Shown here in pieces: positions 26,101 to 40,360 of a stretch of DNA of 64,000 nucleotides (positions are counted from its first letter, which is position 1; each line of letters starts with the position of its first letter). Below the pieces are notes generated by a model. That model was not told where the DNA came from. It was given only the letters and a program-made list of their open reading frames with translations, and made no database searches. Origin of the DNA: Rostratula benghalensis (Eukaryota; Chordata; Aves; Charadriiformes; Rostratulidae); the NCBI GenBank assembly GCA_013399305.1, contig VXAI01000191.1, forward strand, positions 1,075,191 through 1,139,190, in the 5' to 3' direction. The translations under genes and the position numbers were made by a program.

Positions 26101-29100
26101 GTTTTAATTTTGTACAGATTAATGTGTTATATATATAGAATATATGTCTTTACATATGAATACATAAAGAACAGAACTGTGGGCTTGATCTTATCAGGTG
26201 GACAAAGCTGGCCTAACAGGAAGTAAAACAGCAGAAAAAAACCTGTACAACCATTATATATCAGAAACAAAAAGTGGAAAACAGACTTGTGCACTATAAC
26301 AAATTGTTTAAGAGGTAAAATAACGTATTGAAAGAATGACAATACCACCTTCTAATTGATTAAACCTGTGTCCACGTTTCCCTTTGCAGAAGCTGGAGGA
26401 CTTTGACAGAATGTGTACAGTGGGCTGCTGGTCTATGTTAAAACATACTTGAGTGTCTATACATGATCTAAATATATATATTTCACTACTGAGACAATTG
26501 AATCAATGCAATCAATTGAATTACAGTCAACACACAGTAGACACTCTCCTAGTAGATTTGGTCACCTGACACTTATTTTTCAGAAGAGCCGCTGGAGATG
26601 TCCCTTTAAATAAATGTCTCTCTTAATGGCTTACAGAATTATATGCATGTGTTCCTTGTGTCTCATTTAAAGGGCTTTGTTCTTTATTTGCTCTTTGTAT
26701 CATGTGTTTAATTTTTTATTTTTTAAAAAATTGATGTGTTGTTAAGAACTTTGTCTCTCTGAGGCAAGACCCACTCTGAGTAGAAAGTGCAGGAGATAAG
26801 TCTGATTCTTAAGGTTAACACTCAATTCCCAGAACAGGGAGCCTGTTGATTGGGATCAAGTAGGTTGCAGGGCAGACTACTGTAGAGTTTCCAAGCAAGT
26901 TATAAGGCAGCCTGTTGTTTTGGGCAGGTCCATTTGCCTCAGTGTTGTGGGAATTTACAAGGATTAAGGACAAACCAGGAGGCAGAGGACTAAACTGATA
27001 TTTGAATGCCACCTTGGCTGTTGCTTTCCAGAGAAGCTGGTTTAGTACAGGTCATCGGGAGAAGCAGTACAGTATCTCACACTTGAAATGTGACAGAGCT
27101 CTTTTTATACACCCAAGTCTGCAGAGCCATTCAAAAATAGCTGTTCCACAAGGATGAACAGGTTTCCAGTTTTCTGAAGTTTAGCACATACAATAAAAAT
27201 TCAGAGACCATGTTGCATGAGAGAAAGATATTTATAGTTCCATTTTTCTGGTGTTGCCTGCAAGAAATTAAATAGTGCACAAACACTAACTAAAGAAGTT
27301 AGTAGGCAGAAGGCAAAGAATAGTGTTAGATATCAAGGGAAAAAGATTCATTTATTTTTTTGTTCTATTAATGAGATCAATAGCCCTCTGTAAAGTGTAT
27401 CTCAAATGGTTAGTTTAATTATCTAAACAGTAATGATAGATCCAATACCACAAAATTCATTAACTCTATAGGGACACTGTGTGTGTATGCAAGCTCTCTC
27501 TTTCTCTGTTTTTGTAAAAATCTTATGCCATTAAAGAGAAGACAAAGGAACAAGGCTAAAGTTCTTCACTCAAACAATATGAAGAATAAGTTTCTATTTC
27601 ATAGAAGGAAAAAATCTTCCTCCTACCCCCATGATAATAAATCAGAAGCTTGAAGAAACCCATCTTCAATTTATCTTAATTGCTTTCTTCCTCCTTCACA
27701 CACTGATTTGCCTTTACTGTTTTGTCAAAAAAAATACAGAAAAGTAATGAAAAAAGAAAACATATTTTTTAATGCTTTACTGTAAAGTTTCAGAATTTTT
27801 CCTACTTTGGGGAAAGATTGATAAAGAGATATAACAAGCCTGTAAGAGCTCTAAAAAAGACAAGATACATATTTTTTTAATCATAAGAATTTACTTATGC
27901 CGATGTGAAATAGCATAAATCCAATGGTTTATTGCATCTGCAGCTGTCTCCTAGAAGTTATCTGGATGATAACTCAAACCTATGCAGTGCTAGTTGTCAA
28001 TTCAGTGCCCAGACACCTCTCTAATGGTCACTCCTGGTCCTAAAATTATCCTTGTGGTAGCACCTGCATGTTTGTGCTGAGCGGGGGCGGGAGAACCCAT
28101 CTCCCTCCACCTTCTTGTCCTCTGTGTTTCTCTGAGGATCTCATGCTGTCATGACTGTATCTACACATGGAGCTGGACAAATGGGGAAAGTCAAACCAAG
28201 TCAGCATTATTTGTGGAAATAAAAAAAAACAACAAAGCCTCATCCCTTTGGCAGTAGCATCCTTTTTGTCTACTCATGTAGGCCACAAAAAGAACTTTCC
28301 ACTAGCTCTTGAGAGTGACCATAGACATTGGAGCACTGGTTTTGATACTGGTGCAAGTAGAAACAGAGGAACCTCTTTGCTGTCCATGCTCTGCTTCATG
28401 ACCATGTAATTCCAAACTTTCCTGGATATTCCCACTGTGCTGCTGCCTCTGACTGCAAATACAGTGCACAGAAATAAACTGCTTTTTCAATCTCACCATA
28501 AAAATTTGTCATGGTGGCTAACTTTTATTTACATCAGTAGTTTAAGTCAGGGCAGCCTCTGTCTCTGTGGGCTTCTTTTTGGGCTAGTGAGTTGGGATAA
28601 CCTGGTCAAAATGCACCTCTGATAGCTGCTGTTACTTCCCCCATTGAACAACCCGTTCTGCCCTGACCATGTTCATTTGAAGCATAATGATTTAACAGAT
28701 TTTCTTACGAGATTCAAATTGAAAAATTGTCAATGTATATTCCAATAGCTTTAAATAGAAGGGCACATAAATTCATTTATGTTAGTTTTAAGTGGGCATA
28801 AAAAAAAGGAACACCATGTAGCACCCTTGATAAACTGCCTTTCTTTTTCAAAACAAATTTTAATAGGTTTCATTACAGCCATATAACATAAACATAAAAT
28901 ATATTTTTGGTCACAGTCACCAAAAACCAAGAAACTGCAGCTAATTTTCCTGTATTCCCCCAAGATTACTGACAAATCTTTTATGAATTTAGCTTAAGGG
29001 AGTGACAAAATATTCATCAAAATAACAACAGAATTTGTGATTGTTAGCCATTCTGGTATGAGGCTGCTGCATTTAAGATTGATCCCAGAACTGTCTATTT

Positions 29101-29444
29101 GGGTCCAATTCAGCACCAAAGTCAGCATTTTTTTTCTAGGACTTCAGATGTTTTCCTGCTTTCAGACCTAGCCATGTATCACACCATTACATCATCATCT
29201 GCTGAGTATTGATATTTTCTTTATTTCTTCCACATTTTCTTCCTGAAAAGGGAAGATGGTGATCCCGATCTGATTAAAATAGGATGAGGAATAGAGCTGA
29301 GTCAAACTTCCCCAACCAGTGGAGCATTTGAAGTCTCAGTCATACTTTTTCCCTCATTCAGGTGTCCTCTTTTCTTTTTTTCTTTTCTTCATGTTTCCTC
29401 ATAGATCTAAAATTTCTAGTCCTGCATCAAAAGCAACTAACAGG

Positions 29445-29503
29445 ATTTTTTTTTTATCTTTTTTTTTTATATCTTTTTTTTTCTCCCTTTTTTCTTTCAT
29501 CCA
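29445..29503 (+). repeat. T-rich low-complexity tract
   Basis: Three long T blocks separated by ATC and ATATC are followed by a mixed C/T run ending in CATCCAG. The sequence resembles a polypyrimidine tract before a splice acceptor, but no open frame or donor pairs with it. Confidence 0.8.
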
Positions 29504-29732
29504 GGTGTGCTTCCTCATGACTATTTGTGTCAGACATCTCTCAGTGTATCCTTGCTGCATTTCTCCTTGAGGCTCAGATATAATATAGAACACAGAAAAG
29601 TGTTTTTTCAAGGCAGACTTCCATGTAAATCTGATTTTTTCGGGTTGTTTTATTAAATGAGAAATCACTGAATCTTGCTGGGCTCCTGGGAGCTTTATGA
29701 TACAAAGGGGTCAAAATGGTTCACTGTCAGGA

Positions 29733-29764
29733 GGCATAACAAATTGGAGGTATAACAAATAGGA
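29733..29764 (+). repeat. 16-bp imperfect tandem duplication
   Basis: GGCATAACAAATTGGA (29733-29748) is followed directly by GGTATAACAAATAGGA (29749-29764), differing at two positions. This is a small local duplication. Confidence 0.8.
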
Positions 29765-30961
29765 TGTCATTACGTGTAATGTAATTTAAATATGTCTGCC
29801 ATTTCTGATAGAGTACAGGAAATGGTATGTACCTAAATGTCTCAGTTTTCATTCTGACCTTAGGCATAAGAACAATTCAAACATGGAACAAGATTCATCT
29901 AGAAATCCATCACTTAATCCAATACATTTTTCTCACTCCAGCCATTGAAAAGAAACCAGCTGTGTTCCTGTTAAGACAGGCATCCAAAGCAGGTCAGCAG
30001 AACAAATTTCAGAGACTCCTTTCTTCTCCACTAAATTCAGAATGGGGTTTGGCATAATTAACTCACTTTTAGTTACCTGCAGTTAGGCAAATTATTTCCC
30101 CTTCATGCAGTGGAACAGTTGTAGAAGATATGACTCAGCTTCCCATTTTCCATCCTCACTGGGATTTTCTAATCACCTCATTTCACCTCATTCACCACCT
30201 CCAGCCAAGAATCCCTCTTTCAATTATGAAACAGAAATCTGTATAATTTTGAAGTAGTGAAAATTGGATTACCAATTAAAAATAAAATAATTAAGGAAGA
30301 CTATTTATGTAACTTCACCATGCGTTCATTTGTTTATAGAAGATTTATGACAAAATGTAGGAAAAACCATAATTTTTAACTTACAGAGTAGAGATGATTG
30401 TTACTACTGATTAATAAACACCTTGGACCATGGCATAAAAGTGCAAGAATTTTTCCAGGCCTTTGGCAGTACATATTTTTTTAATTTTGCACCTTCATCT
30501 GAGATTGATTTTTGTGCTGCAGCATTCCAAAAGGACATGGAATTCATTAATACTTAACAAACTTCCTGCTCTTTGACTGCCTTAAGTTAATCGGTAATTT
30601 CTGCCAACTCATTTCTGGTCAGTTAAAAAAAATGCTGGATATTTGCTGGGAGACAGCTCAAACACTTGGATTTCTAAGTTTGTTTCCATCTTGGTGTGAT
30701 TGATGATATTGATCTCAAAGGAGAGAGAAAGGAACACATTCAATCTCTTAGATGTCTTTAAAAGGAGGGTGGGAAATAGCATTTGGGAATGCATGTGTTG
30801 TTATCTGCTTGTTTACTTCTTTTGAACTATTTCCTTTCACTCTAAGCAAAGACTTCTGAATTTGTGACACTGCAAGGGTACAGTGTCTCTCAAAAAGTAA
30901 AATCAATTACTTTTTGGGATTCTCACTGTCAATATTTTTCACAGCACTATCTTCAGACAAG

Positions 30962-31089
30962 GGGGTTTTTTTTGTTTTTTTCCTACTTTTAAAATCCATT
31001 TTGGTTTGTTTTTCAGTGTTTTGTTTTGTTTTTTTATTGGTTGGGGTTTTTTGTTTGGTTGGTGGTTTTGTTTGTTTTTGATTTTGTAG
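30962..31089 (+). repeat. GT-rich, T-dominated low-complexity region
   Basis: T runs broken by G, GG and GGGG (TTTG and TTGG steps), almost without C or A on this strand over long stretches. The part at about 31038-31067 has four or more GG runs and could form a weak two-tier G-quadruplex. Shorter patches of the same flavour occur near 41030-41056 and 61613-61645. Confidence 0.8.
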
Positions 31090-34000
31090 CAGAAGTTTAC
31101 CTTTTCAAAATATCATTTGATCCAGAAAACCAAAGCAAGGAAGAGAGGTAAATTTTTTTGAAAAATGCGATTCTCCTCCTGTAGGTCAGCATATGTTTGT
31201 AGAATGTCAGGTATGATGAAAAACAAGGATTTTTCCTGCTAGGAATATATGATTTTAAAGAGCCAACATAACAATGCATGGTGCCCTGAAAAGGCTCAGG
31301 TGTGTTCAAGGCCATCAATCAGATGAATGACAGAACCCACAGTAAAACCAAATTTCCCCAGGAAGAGATGCCAGTTGCTCTCCCTGCATTCAAAGTCACC
31401 TAATAAATTTGAGGATTCAAGTTCTGATTTCTGAATTGTTTTGAAGGCAGTACTGTAGTGGAGGTTTTATGCCAGATGCAGATGGAATTTCATAATTCCC
31501 TGGAGGTTAAAAAAATGATGCAGTTAACAGATTGGGGATTTTGTAGAAGTATGAATGTTTTGAAAACATTTGAAATAGGAAATTGGACATCTGATGAGTT
31601 TGGGACCATTTCTCCAATTCTAAAGCAGAAAAGATATCAAAAGGGCCTATTATTTTGAAAACAATACTGTTGTTATGATCCTTTGATGTTTACATTGTTA
31701 CTGTCAAATTTGCTTTAACTTATCACATAAAATACCAATGTATCCTTTTATTGAAAATTTATTGATAAAACTGGCTTTTAAAGTAACCAATTTTCATATA
31801 AAGTGAAGGGAGATACTAGTGCTAACTTATGAATAGCTAATCTTACACTTGTTAGAAGAATGCTATATTTTTTTTTTGTTTCCAATCCAAAATTATTTTC
31901 AAATGGAAGTTAAGCCATATTGCTTCATGATGTGTTCTTTGTGTTCTTTTGTTCACAAATGTTTATCATGAAATCTAGAACAGTCAGAAATACCGTGATA
32001 ATGTCAAATAACTTCAGGCATACCAAAATCATAGGACTGTGATTTGAGCAAGGAATCTTTTAAAACAAACCAATATTTTTATTTAAAATTTTCAGGTGAT
32101 CGAGAATCTTCTTTTTCTCATAATACTTATTCTAATGCAGTGACTGAGTTGTTCCAGTGACTAATTGTCCCATTTACTGGTCCCTGAATGCTCTCAGACT
32201 GAAAATAGACACAAGGCACAAGATGTCACAAAAATAAGGCAAATTTTCTGCTTTAACATTCTAATCATACGATATGACATTTTCATTAAAGAAGACAATC
32301 TTTACTCTTGGAAAAGTTAGTTTGCTCACTTTTCAAGGTATCAAATCAAACGGTATTTTTAAAAACTTTGATAGCTGTTACTTAACAAACTTTCTATGAC
32401 TGGTAATTAAGAAGAGTTTCTTCATTTTGGATGATACAATGGCATAAACCTGTTCTTTCCTAGCAGAAAAAAAAAAGTTAAGTCAACACTGTCTTTTCAC
32501 ATTTTTCAATCATTATTCAATAAAGTTTATTTATATTCAAAAGTTTATTTCTAAATATTTCTATATATATTTCAATAATGTATATTCAATGTACTAACAT
32601 CCTTAAATATTTGGCTAATTGAAAGTCATTCCAAATACACAGGCAATAAGTACAAGTTTCTTATTTTCAAAACGTTGTTCACAAGAGTAAAAGCCACAAA
32701 ATAAAATCAGTATTTTTCTAGTGAATTCATCTTCCCAAATTTTAGTCTTTCAGAAATACTTTCATGGTAATAGTCTTTTAAAATCATTGTGTATTTTCAT
32801 AGCCTGCATCTTGAAAATGCATGTCTGGAAAATATCTGTTCTTGAAAGGCATCCTGTCTACAGTCTGCCAAATAGGACCAAAGCTGTATTCCAGTCAGAG
32901 AGCAGGAATCTGCCCAGCTCTATGCCAGTTGGGATAAACAGGCTACATGCAAGGTTCGTTTTGCCAAAGAGAATTTTTTTTAATTTTTAAAAAATAACAG
33001 TATATGAAGTATAGGCTTCTTACTAAGAAGTACACTCATTCGGAAATCCAGGAAAGTACAATGAAATAACTTATATGTAAGAAGTATAACTAACAAGCAA
33101 ACAAAAAAATAAGGAACTCTATAGCATTCTTCTTGTGGCTGTGCTAAAGTGTGCATTCAATTTTGACTTTTTAAACTCATATAAACCTTGCTGCTAAAAA
33201 ACCCCAGATAACCCAACAAAAATCAGTTTCTATAGCTTTCAGAATTTTTGTCAAAGGTGGAGTATGTAAAAAGCTAGTAAAGTACCTGAGAACTAAAGGG
33301 GAAAAATATTTGACCCACATTTAGCAACATTTGATGAGTGAGTTCATTCAGTGAGATACAAATTTCCTAGAAGGAAATAACCCCATCAGTAGTCTAAGTA
33401 GGTGTCCCATTTGTGACAATAGAAGTTGAAGTTCTGAGTTAAAGGCTTTCATTAAGTTTTGAAAAAAAGAAAGCAAGCACAAATTCCTAGTGTTGTGACA
33501 AGTTCAAGTTGCATTGCTGTATTTAGATTCGTACTGGTGCATTCCAAAAATAACTTTGCCTCATTGCCATCTTGAGCTCAGAGAAGTTAGGATTTCTTGA
33601 GGGTCTGAGGTTCACATGTAAAACATCACTGCAATGTTGTGCCTATTGCACAAGTTTCTCAAAAATGAGCAAAAATACACTAATACTGAATGAGCATTTG
33701 TATGCTTTACCACAGTGTTTGAGCTGAATTTTCTTTTGATGGACTGAATGTGTCAAAATAAGATCCCACTGAAGTCAATGCTGAATACCTACAAATCCTA
33801 TCTCAAAAGTTAGAGTCAGGAGAATTCTAAATGAAGTCTGGCTTTGTTTACCTGAGGTATGAAATGCTGCTGGGTAGGATCAGTTTGGGGTTTGTAGGTG
33901 GGAAATGGGGAAGACTGTTCTCCCCACAGAAATTCTTAAAGACCATTTCCATGCACTTGGATCAAACCAAAACAGATGCTACTATACAAAACAAGCAAAA

Positions 34001-37000
34001 ACATGAAAAGACCCCTTCCATTAATTTCAGTCCATCTCAGGGACAGAAACTATCATAGATCACTTGTAAGAATGTATTTTATTTTTTCTTATGCTTGGAA
34101 TACCCTAAAAGGGAGAGCAAGAGTCCCAGCTCCCAAGTTCCTGTGTTTGTTACCAGATTGATGGTTGAATTCATGCGTCTCCACTTATTCAAGTGTAATG
34201 AATTCTGTTTCAAAAAAGGGTTTATTTACACCTCAGTTAATGTGCAAAACTCACTGAGATCTTTAGAAAATATGACACAATTTAAAAATAGACATCATTG
34301 ATTGTTTACAAAAAATAAGTAAATCATGCTTGAGGTTGACCATATTCACAATAACTCACAGGGATTTTCATCTTTTCAACAGAAATATAAAAGAATGAAT
34401 TATATTTCACATTCTCTGATCTTGTTACTTTCTGTCTAAGAACTGATAAACTGCTGGACTTGTCTACCTGAAAGCTGAAACGGGAGAGCATTTTTAATGC
34501 AAGCTTCCTGTGATCTGTAGGGAAGATAAATTTACCACTCCCTCTCATCTCCAACCCCTTTGTTCGACTAGAGTCCCTCTATGTGGCCTGAAATAGTTTT
34601 GTTTTCATCTCTGTGAATGAATGAATTCCAGTTGGTGTTCAGATCAATACATTCCAACCAAACACATGCTTAGGCTTTCAGGTACTGGTATAAAATCAAG
34701 GAAATGCATGCAGCCTTTATATATGAATTGGAAGTCCACCCTTCCCTTCTCCTTTCCTTTCTTTCATGTCCTGTGAAACCGAGAGCAAAGTTGCAGCACA
34801 TGATCTCAGCTGAGGAGAAGCACTCCTATCTGCAGACTTTGCTTTGGCTCATTTCTGAAAAAAATGATGGATAGAACCTGCAGATGAATGAGTACCCAGT
34901 GTGTCAAGGAGGGAAGAGTGAACCTATTCATGACTGATTCACAGTCATATCTGCGTGCCCTTGTGCCAAGCAGTTGCAAAGACTGCAATTAGATCCATCA
35001 ATTCCCCTACATTCAGGGTCATTAGTGACAAGTTTTTCACCTAAGTTTGACAGTCTGGCCAGTTATGGGATACAGTGCTGTATTTCAATGGGCGTATTTT
35101 AAACTTATGCTGAATTACAAGCATTGCCTTGAAAAACGCCACAAGAGAGTTTCCCATAACCTTAATCCCTGCTCAACTATTTTTTTGGAAATATTTCATT
35201 TCAGAAATTCAGTGTCTTCATTGATGTCATAATTTCTGATCAAGGATTCTGTAGTTTTTGTATCGACGCAAAGTCTCTGCTAAAGATTTTCACATGGACT
35301 TTACCTTGAAAATTATCTGTCTTTACTCCCCAGGGTAAAGGACAAAGAAGGCTAATAATTCTACAAGGTGATTTTTTTTTGTAACCTTTTGTAAGGTTAT
35401 TTTTGAAACTTTCTACTCCCACAAAGAGGAAGATTGAGCCTTTTCAGGGCTAACGAATGCAGATGACATCTTAAATGGCAGCTACTGGGGGTTGATTTTT
35501 GAAGAAATTTAATGCTTTTGAAACCCTGTAGGGCTGAAACAGAAGTCATTGACCAGTAAAACTTCTCCCAGACTTGATTCTCTTCTTAAGCCTGAAGATT
35601 TGATCTGTCCATGATTTTATTCATGGGATGGGGAGTTGTGCAAAGGACTCTTTCTTGACTCTGAGTGCAAGGGGAGGAAGATTCTGTTTGTACATGACTA
35701 TAGAGGCAGTGGGGAAAGATGGTCATGTAGGATTCCCTCGTGGGCCAGTCTTGTTTCTATGAATTTTCAATCCAGGATTTGTTATTAATTGAGCCCAGAG
35801 GAATAGAGAGGAAAAAATTACTTTCAGTCCATAGCCGTATTCAGAGAAATTCTATCCTTTCTTCACAAGAGCTATAATAATACAAGCCACCATAAACCAA
35901 GCAGAAACAAAGGAAGCACAAAAAGAAACAAAAATAGTATTTGCATTAGAAGTAGTGATTTTGTCATAACACTAAGGAAAAAAGAGATTCAGCAATAGCA
36001 ATATCTGGATCAATTTTTATTACGTTTTTGTTTATTTATTTTTATTGACTGTGCCAACATGAACTTTCTGTGAGAAACATAATATACAGAATTTTGCCTT
36101 TCATAAATCCTAAAGCGGAGAGATCTGGCTAGAGGAACACAGTACACTAATGAAGGGAAGTCTTCAGAGAGAAGCTGTTTAAATAATTAAAATATCTGGC
36201 ATGGTTGAGAAATGAGTTCTGTTGCCACTTGCCATTTATTTTTAATCTATCCAAAGCAATTGGACATTTGAAAGAAATTACTCTGAAAAACTTAGAGGAG
36301 TATAATTAATAAAAATTGTCAGTGGTATGGCCATATTAAATTTATGAAAGGTTGTCATAATTATAACTACAGAAAAATGGAAATACTGCCAGGTGATGAA
36401 ATGAGTATGGTAGGTTCTTAAAATGCATAACAGGAGTACCTGACCTTAGCAAAGATGTTTGACAGCATGCAAGTAAACAGAGTCTGAGAGGGACTTTCTC
36501 ACTCTGCCTTTATATTTTTGCTGTTATTATAACTATAGGGAAAAAATGCATTCAATTAGCAGCAATATTTGAGGAGCTGGAGGAAGAAAACATATTTCTG
36601 GTGTAGCGAGGTAATAAAGTAAATCTTCATACAGGCTAGTTCTGATACATCTCTTGGTGCTCAGAACTGGATTGAGCCTTATTAGCAGCATTAGCATGTC
36701 CATCCACCTTAACCTAATAACTCTCTGAGAACATATCTGGTTACACCTGCTTTACTTATCTACATTTCATTACATTGTGCCACAGAAGCAGACTCATAAC
36801 TTGAGAGAAAACAAGTGCTAAATTAATATAGTTTTGCATTAAGGTTATCTTTTCTTCTTCTGAAGATGCAGAGATGGTATTATAGCATCTTGATGGTGGG
36901 AACAGAACTTCCTGGATGATTTTTTTTTCCTTTTTGTTTCTGTGAACAATGTGAAGAGTTAAAACATTATCCCCATCCCACCTCACGTGAAAAAAACCAA

Positions 37001-39944
37001 ACATCCTGTAACTGAAAATGTGAAAAAAAGAAGGTGGAGTAAGAATATGCCCATCACAAACATAAAGGAGTTGCAGCATAGCCATGTTGTTAGAAACATG
37101 GTTTCTTTCTGCTGTTCCCTAAGGAGACAACAATATATGGTAATCTGGAGTATTTAGAAACTAAAAAGAGCCACCAAGAATCCCAAAGATGTCTGATTCT
37201 TTTCAGTAGTTTATTTGTATTTTGAGACCCTGTAGGATTTTTTTACACCTTGCAGGACAGCAAAAGTGTTGGTATGCTTGTATTGTGCTCACTATGTGTA
37301 TACCAAATTTTCATGAAAACCATTACAGAATGCATTGGTGATTCTGCCGTGGCACATACTGAGGACATAACTAATGAATACAGAAATACACATAACCTAT
37401 GTAATTTTTTTTATATTTTCAAGCAACCACTTTTCCCTCATTTGATGTACTTGGTATTCTTATTTGTTGCCATGGCAGCTCTTTTGACAGTTAGGAAATT
37501 TGTATCACTTTTGTATCTAAAGGCCCTTCCTGTTATTTTTAATGGAATTCGTATGAAAACATAGTATCCATAACTAAAGATGACAAAAGATGAGATACCA
37601 CATGCTCAGAAACTGGAAGACTCCCTGGGTTTGAGATTTCATTAGGGAAATATGGATAGTGAAATAATATGGTCACAAAGGTGCCACATAATTTCATCAC
37701 AGTTATATAAAACTGGGAATTCATCTTGCCTGGTAATTACGGCCTAGGGGCTGCAGTCAGAAATTATCTGTTTGTTTGTATGTTCTCATCTGTATCACTG
37801 ACTCTGTTACATTAAGATAAGTCCTTTAATCTGTGTACTGTTTCTCCATGTAAAATATTACCGTGTTTCACAGCACTGTTACACATTGTAAGCATTGTCT
37901 GTAACATACTGCATAACCCTTATCTAACTGATATTGCGGAAAAGAAGAACTAATATGATGTGCTAAGAAATTAATTAGTATATTCACCTTGTTACACAAG
38001 CCTGAACAGTGCTTCTGTAAATAGCTTCTATATTCCTTCAAGATTTGCTTTCTTTAATTGTAGGGTCATTCTTTCTCCTTTCAGCTATGTTTTATAATAT
38101 TAATATGTTTTATAATTTTAATTATTACAACCTGTGGCCATTCATTTAATATCTCAAACACCTTCAGAATTATCTGGATATTTCTATTTACATTTAACTT
38201 GCAGTATTGCATCTTAAAGACTGTATATTTTGCTAAGCTTTTTTTCTAAAATAATTTGCATTATAAGTGTCAAGGTAACAGAGTCACTATCTCACCTCAG
38301 TGATTGATACAAATGACATTTTAGTCTTCTGATATTTGAAAGACCAGAATATTTCTGAACAAGCAGAAACATAACATAGTGCAGAAAAAATAAGGCCTTG
38401 TTTTCTTGTTTAATAAGGTGATTACTTTTCTTTGTCATCTCTCATTGCTTTCTCTTTAACTTTTAAATTATTTAGCATTTATTCTCTCTGAAATGGGAAA
38501 CAGGACAGTGAACTCCACTGACAAAAATTAGTTAAAATGACAATTTTAAAATAAGATATCAGAGAAAAATTAAATAAATTTTAGGTTATGAAAGCTAAGA
38601 ACAACGCATAAATGCTTTAAAATTTATAGTATTTTCTCTTCTCACATCACTCATTCAGCAAGTGCCTTATAAAGCTAATTACTACCTAATTTATTTCAGA
38701 CTGAATAGCAGGAAATCATTGCTCTCCTATGTAGTATGGCAGATAATCCATTAAGTAGCCCAGTAGGATATGAGGCTGTTAGGAGCCTCTCCATGAGAAA
38801 TGATCTGTATCGTCCAAGGAAAGGCAAGGGACTGGCTGTGCAGAGGTATGTCCTAATCAAGTTATAAATGCCTGTTCCACTAATCTTCACCAAAATGCAT
38901 TTACGATGGTGCAGAGCTGTAAAAGGCATCTGTGTCATTAGACATGGATGAATTTGTGTCCCTTTCCCTCATGATGCCGTGCATGATAACCACAGACCCA
39001 GAGCAGCTAAAGCACAGAGGAAGAATCAAGGCAGTTTAGCTACTCATTTGGTAACTTAATCTTTCAGTAATCTTCCCAGTTCATGCTGGATCATTTTCAT
39101 TACAGACATCTCTATCTTCCTCTCAGCTCCCTGTTTCCCAGAAATTGTAGGAAATGAACTATTCTGAGGTCTGTGTTAAATTTTTTTTGACACTGGCTAA
39201 GAGATTTTAAAATTATCTAGGGCACAAACATATACACTGTCAGCATGATCATATACAATTTCTTTGTCTAGGAAATGGATCTCAAAATAGAAGTAAACAT
39301 GAGGGCCAAATTACTACAGTAAATGATAGACCAGCTTTTACTTTCTGTTGTACAGGCTCATGGTGATCTTGACAGAAGAAAACTGTACAGAAATATTCCT
39401 ACTGCAGCTGGGATCTACAGGAAAGCAGAAACCCAAGTTCTTGCCATCTATTCTATGAGGACCATATTGCATAAATATATAGCTATAAAAGTTTTGCTGG
39501 TTTTTTTTTTTTTTTAAGTTTAAAAAGAGGTCATATTGGGATGTATATACTTAACTGAATTGAATAATCTGTATTATATTTTTTTAATATGTAGAAATCT
39601 TGGGGATCCTGCAAGTTCTTCTTCTTATTGATATGCTTCCTTAGTGTATTAATTAATAGTATTTTTCTCTAACTTGAGTCTTCAGTCAAAAAATCTGATT
39701 ATTTATTTTTCTTAAATGAAGCTCTGAGAGTCAAATGCATTAGGCTTATTAAGACACATGAAGCCTTAAAAGTGAATGGCTCTGACCAATACAATGAGCT
39801 CTTTAAAAATATAAGTTTAAAAGTGGTTACTAGATATGTGAAAACTTCACTGTGAATGGAATTCTCCTTCAGGTTATTGAATGCATTCTTTGGCCAGGGC
39901 AGTGAATTGTAAAGGGAAATAATTATCTTAACTTAGCTTGATTT
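31090..39944. other. unique noncoding DNA
   Basis: No gene or clear transposon is seen across 8.9 kb. A short hairpin (TAACCTT, 4-nt loop, AAGGTTA) is at 35382-35399. Direct copies of a 13-mer TATGTTTTATAAT lie 18 bp apart at 38086 and 38104. Open frames reach at most 109 codons, without recognisable features. Confidence 0.5.
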
Positions 39945-40360
39945 GGAATATTAATGAGCATTACATGTAAGAAGAGGTAATTTTTATCACTGTACTGTTC
40001 TCTAGTGGAAGCCTCATCTGAAAAAGCTGGTCCAGTCTGGACACTGAACTTTTAAATAAAATTCAATTAAATCAAGAAGAGTTCAAGGATAACAGCTATA
40101 GAAGACACAACCCTTGAGAAAATGCTGAAGGGATTGGACTTCTTTAGACTATAAAAGAATGGCTTTAGATAACATACATTATATGAAGCATTGTTAGATA
40201 GAGGCAGGAGAACATTTTTTTTTCTCTCTCTCTTCACTCACTGAAGGCAACACAAAAAGAAATTAGATTAGATATTAGGGCAGTGGAAGATACTGTCATT
40301 AGATGTGGTAAGCGTATTGAAATATAGAAAAAGGCTAAACAGGGAACAGGTCAAATAAAT
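39945..40360 (+). mobile_element. ancient decayed CR1 LINE fragment, plus strand
   Basis: The order of short matches follows the C-terminal ORF2 of CR1. It starts with AGAAGAGGTAAT...CTCTAGTGGAAGCCTCATCTG (the region encoding V-I-x-x-L-Y-S-x-L-V-R-P-H-L) and continues with GTCCAGT. A GAAGGGATTGGACTTCTTTAG segment near 40126 is the L-G-L-F-S block. K-E-I-R-L-D-I-R then reads in frame at 40256-40279, where the family has R-L-D-I-R. Frames are broken by many stops and indels. The divergence is far greater than in the 13547 and 59298 copies, so this is an older insertion. The call rests on collinear similarity judged by eye. Confidence 0.6.

Larger units (their letters stand above)
23169..30961. 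other. unique noncoding DNA
   Basis: No gene or recognised transposon in 7.8 kb. Contents include a T-rich tract at 29445-29503, a GC-rich spot at 28081 matching the EGR consensus GCGGGGGCG, and a 16-bp near-tandem duplication at 29733-29764. Open frames are all below 95 codons and look random. Confidence 0.5.

Noticed and set aside
29365..29503. Pyrimidine-rich tract ending in CATCCAG as a real splice acceptor
   Set aside because: No exon-like sequence or donor follows. Polypyrimidine tracts before AG are common in T-rich DNA.
33762..33780. GATCCCACTGAAGTCAATG here and a similar CTCCCACTAAAGTCAG at 47270
   Set aside because: They recall short motifs seen in old amniote repeats, but each match is under 20 bp and the flanks do not extend it.
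38696..38938. 80-codon minus-strand frame with a protein-like composition
   Set aside because: No family signature, no splice context and no neighbouring exon. It is compatible with chance.
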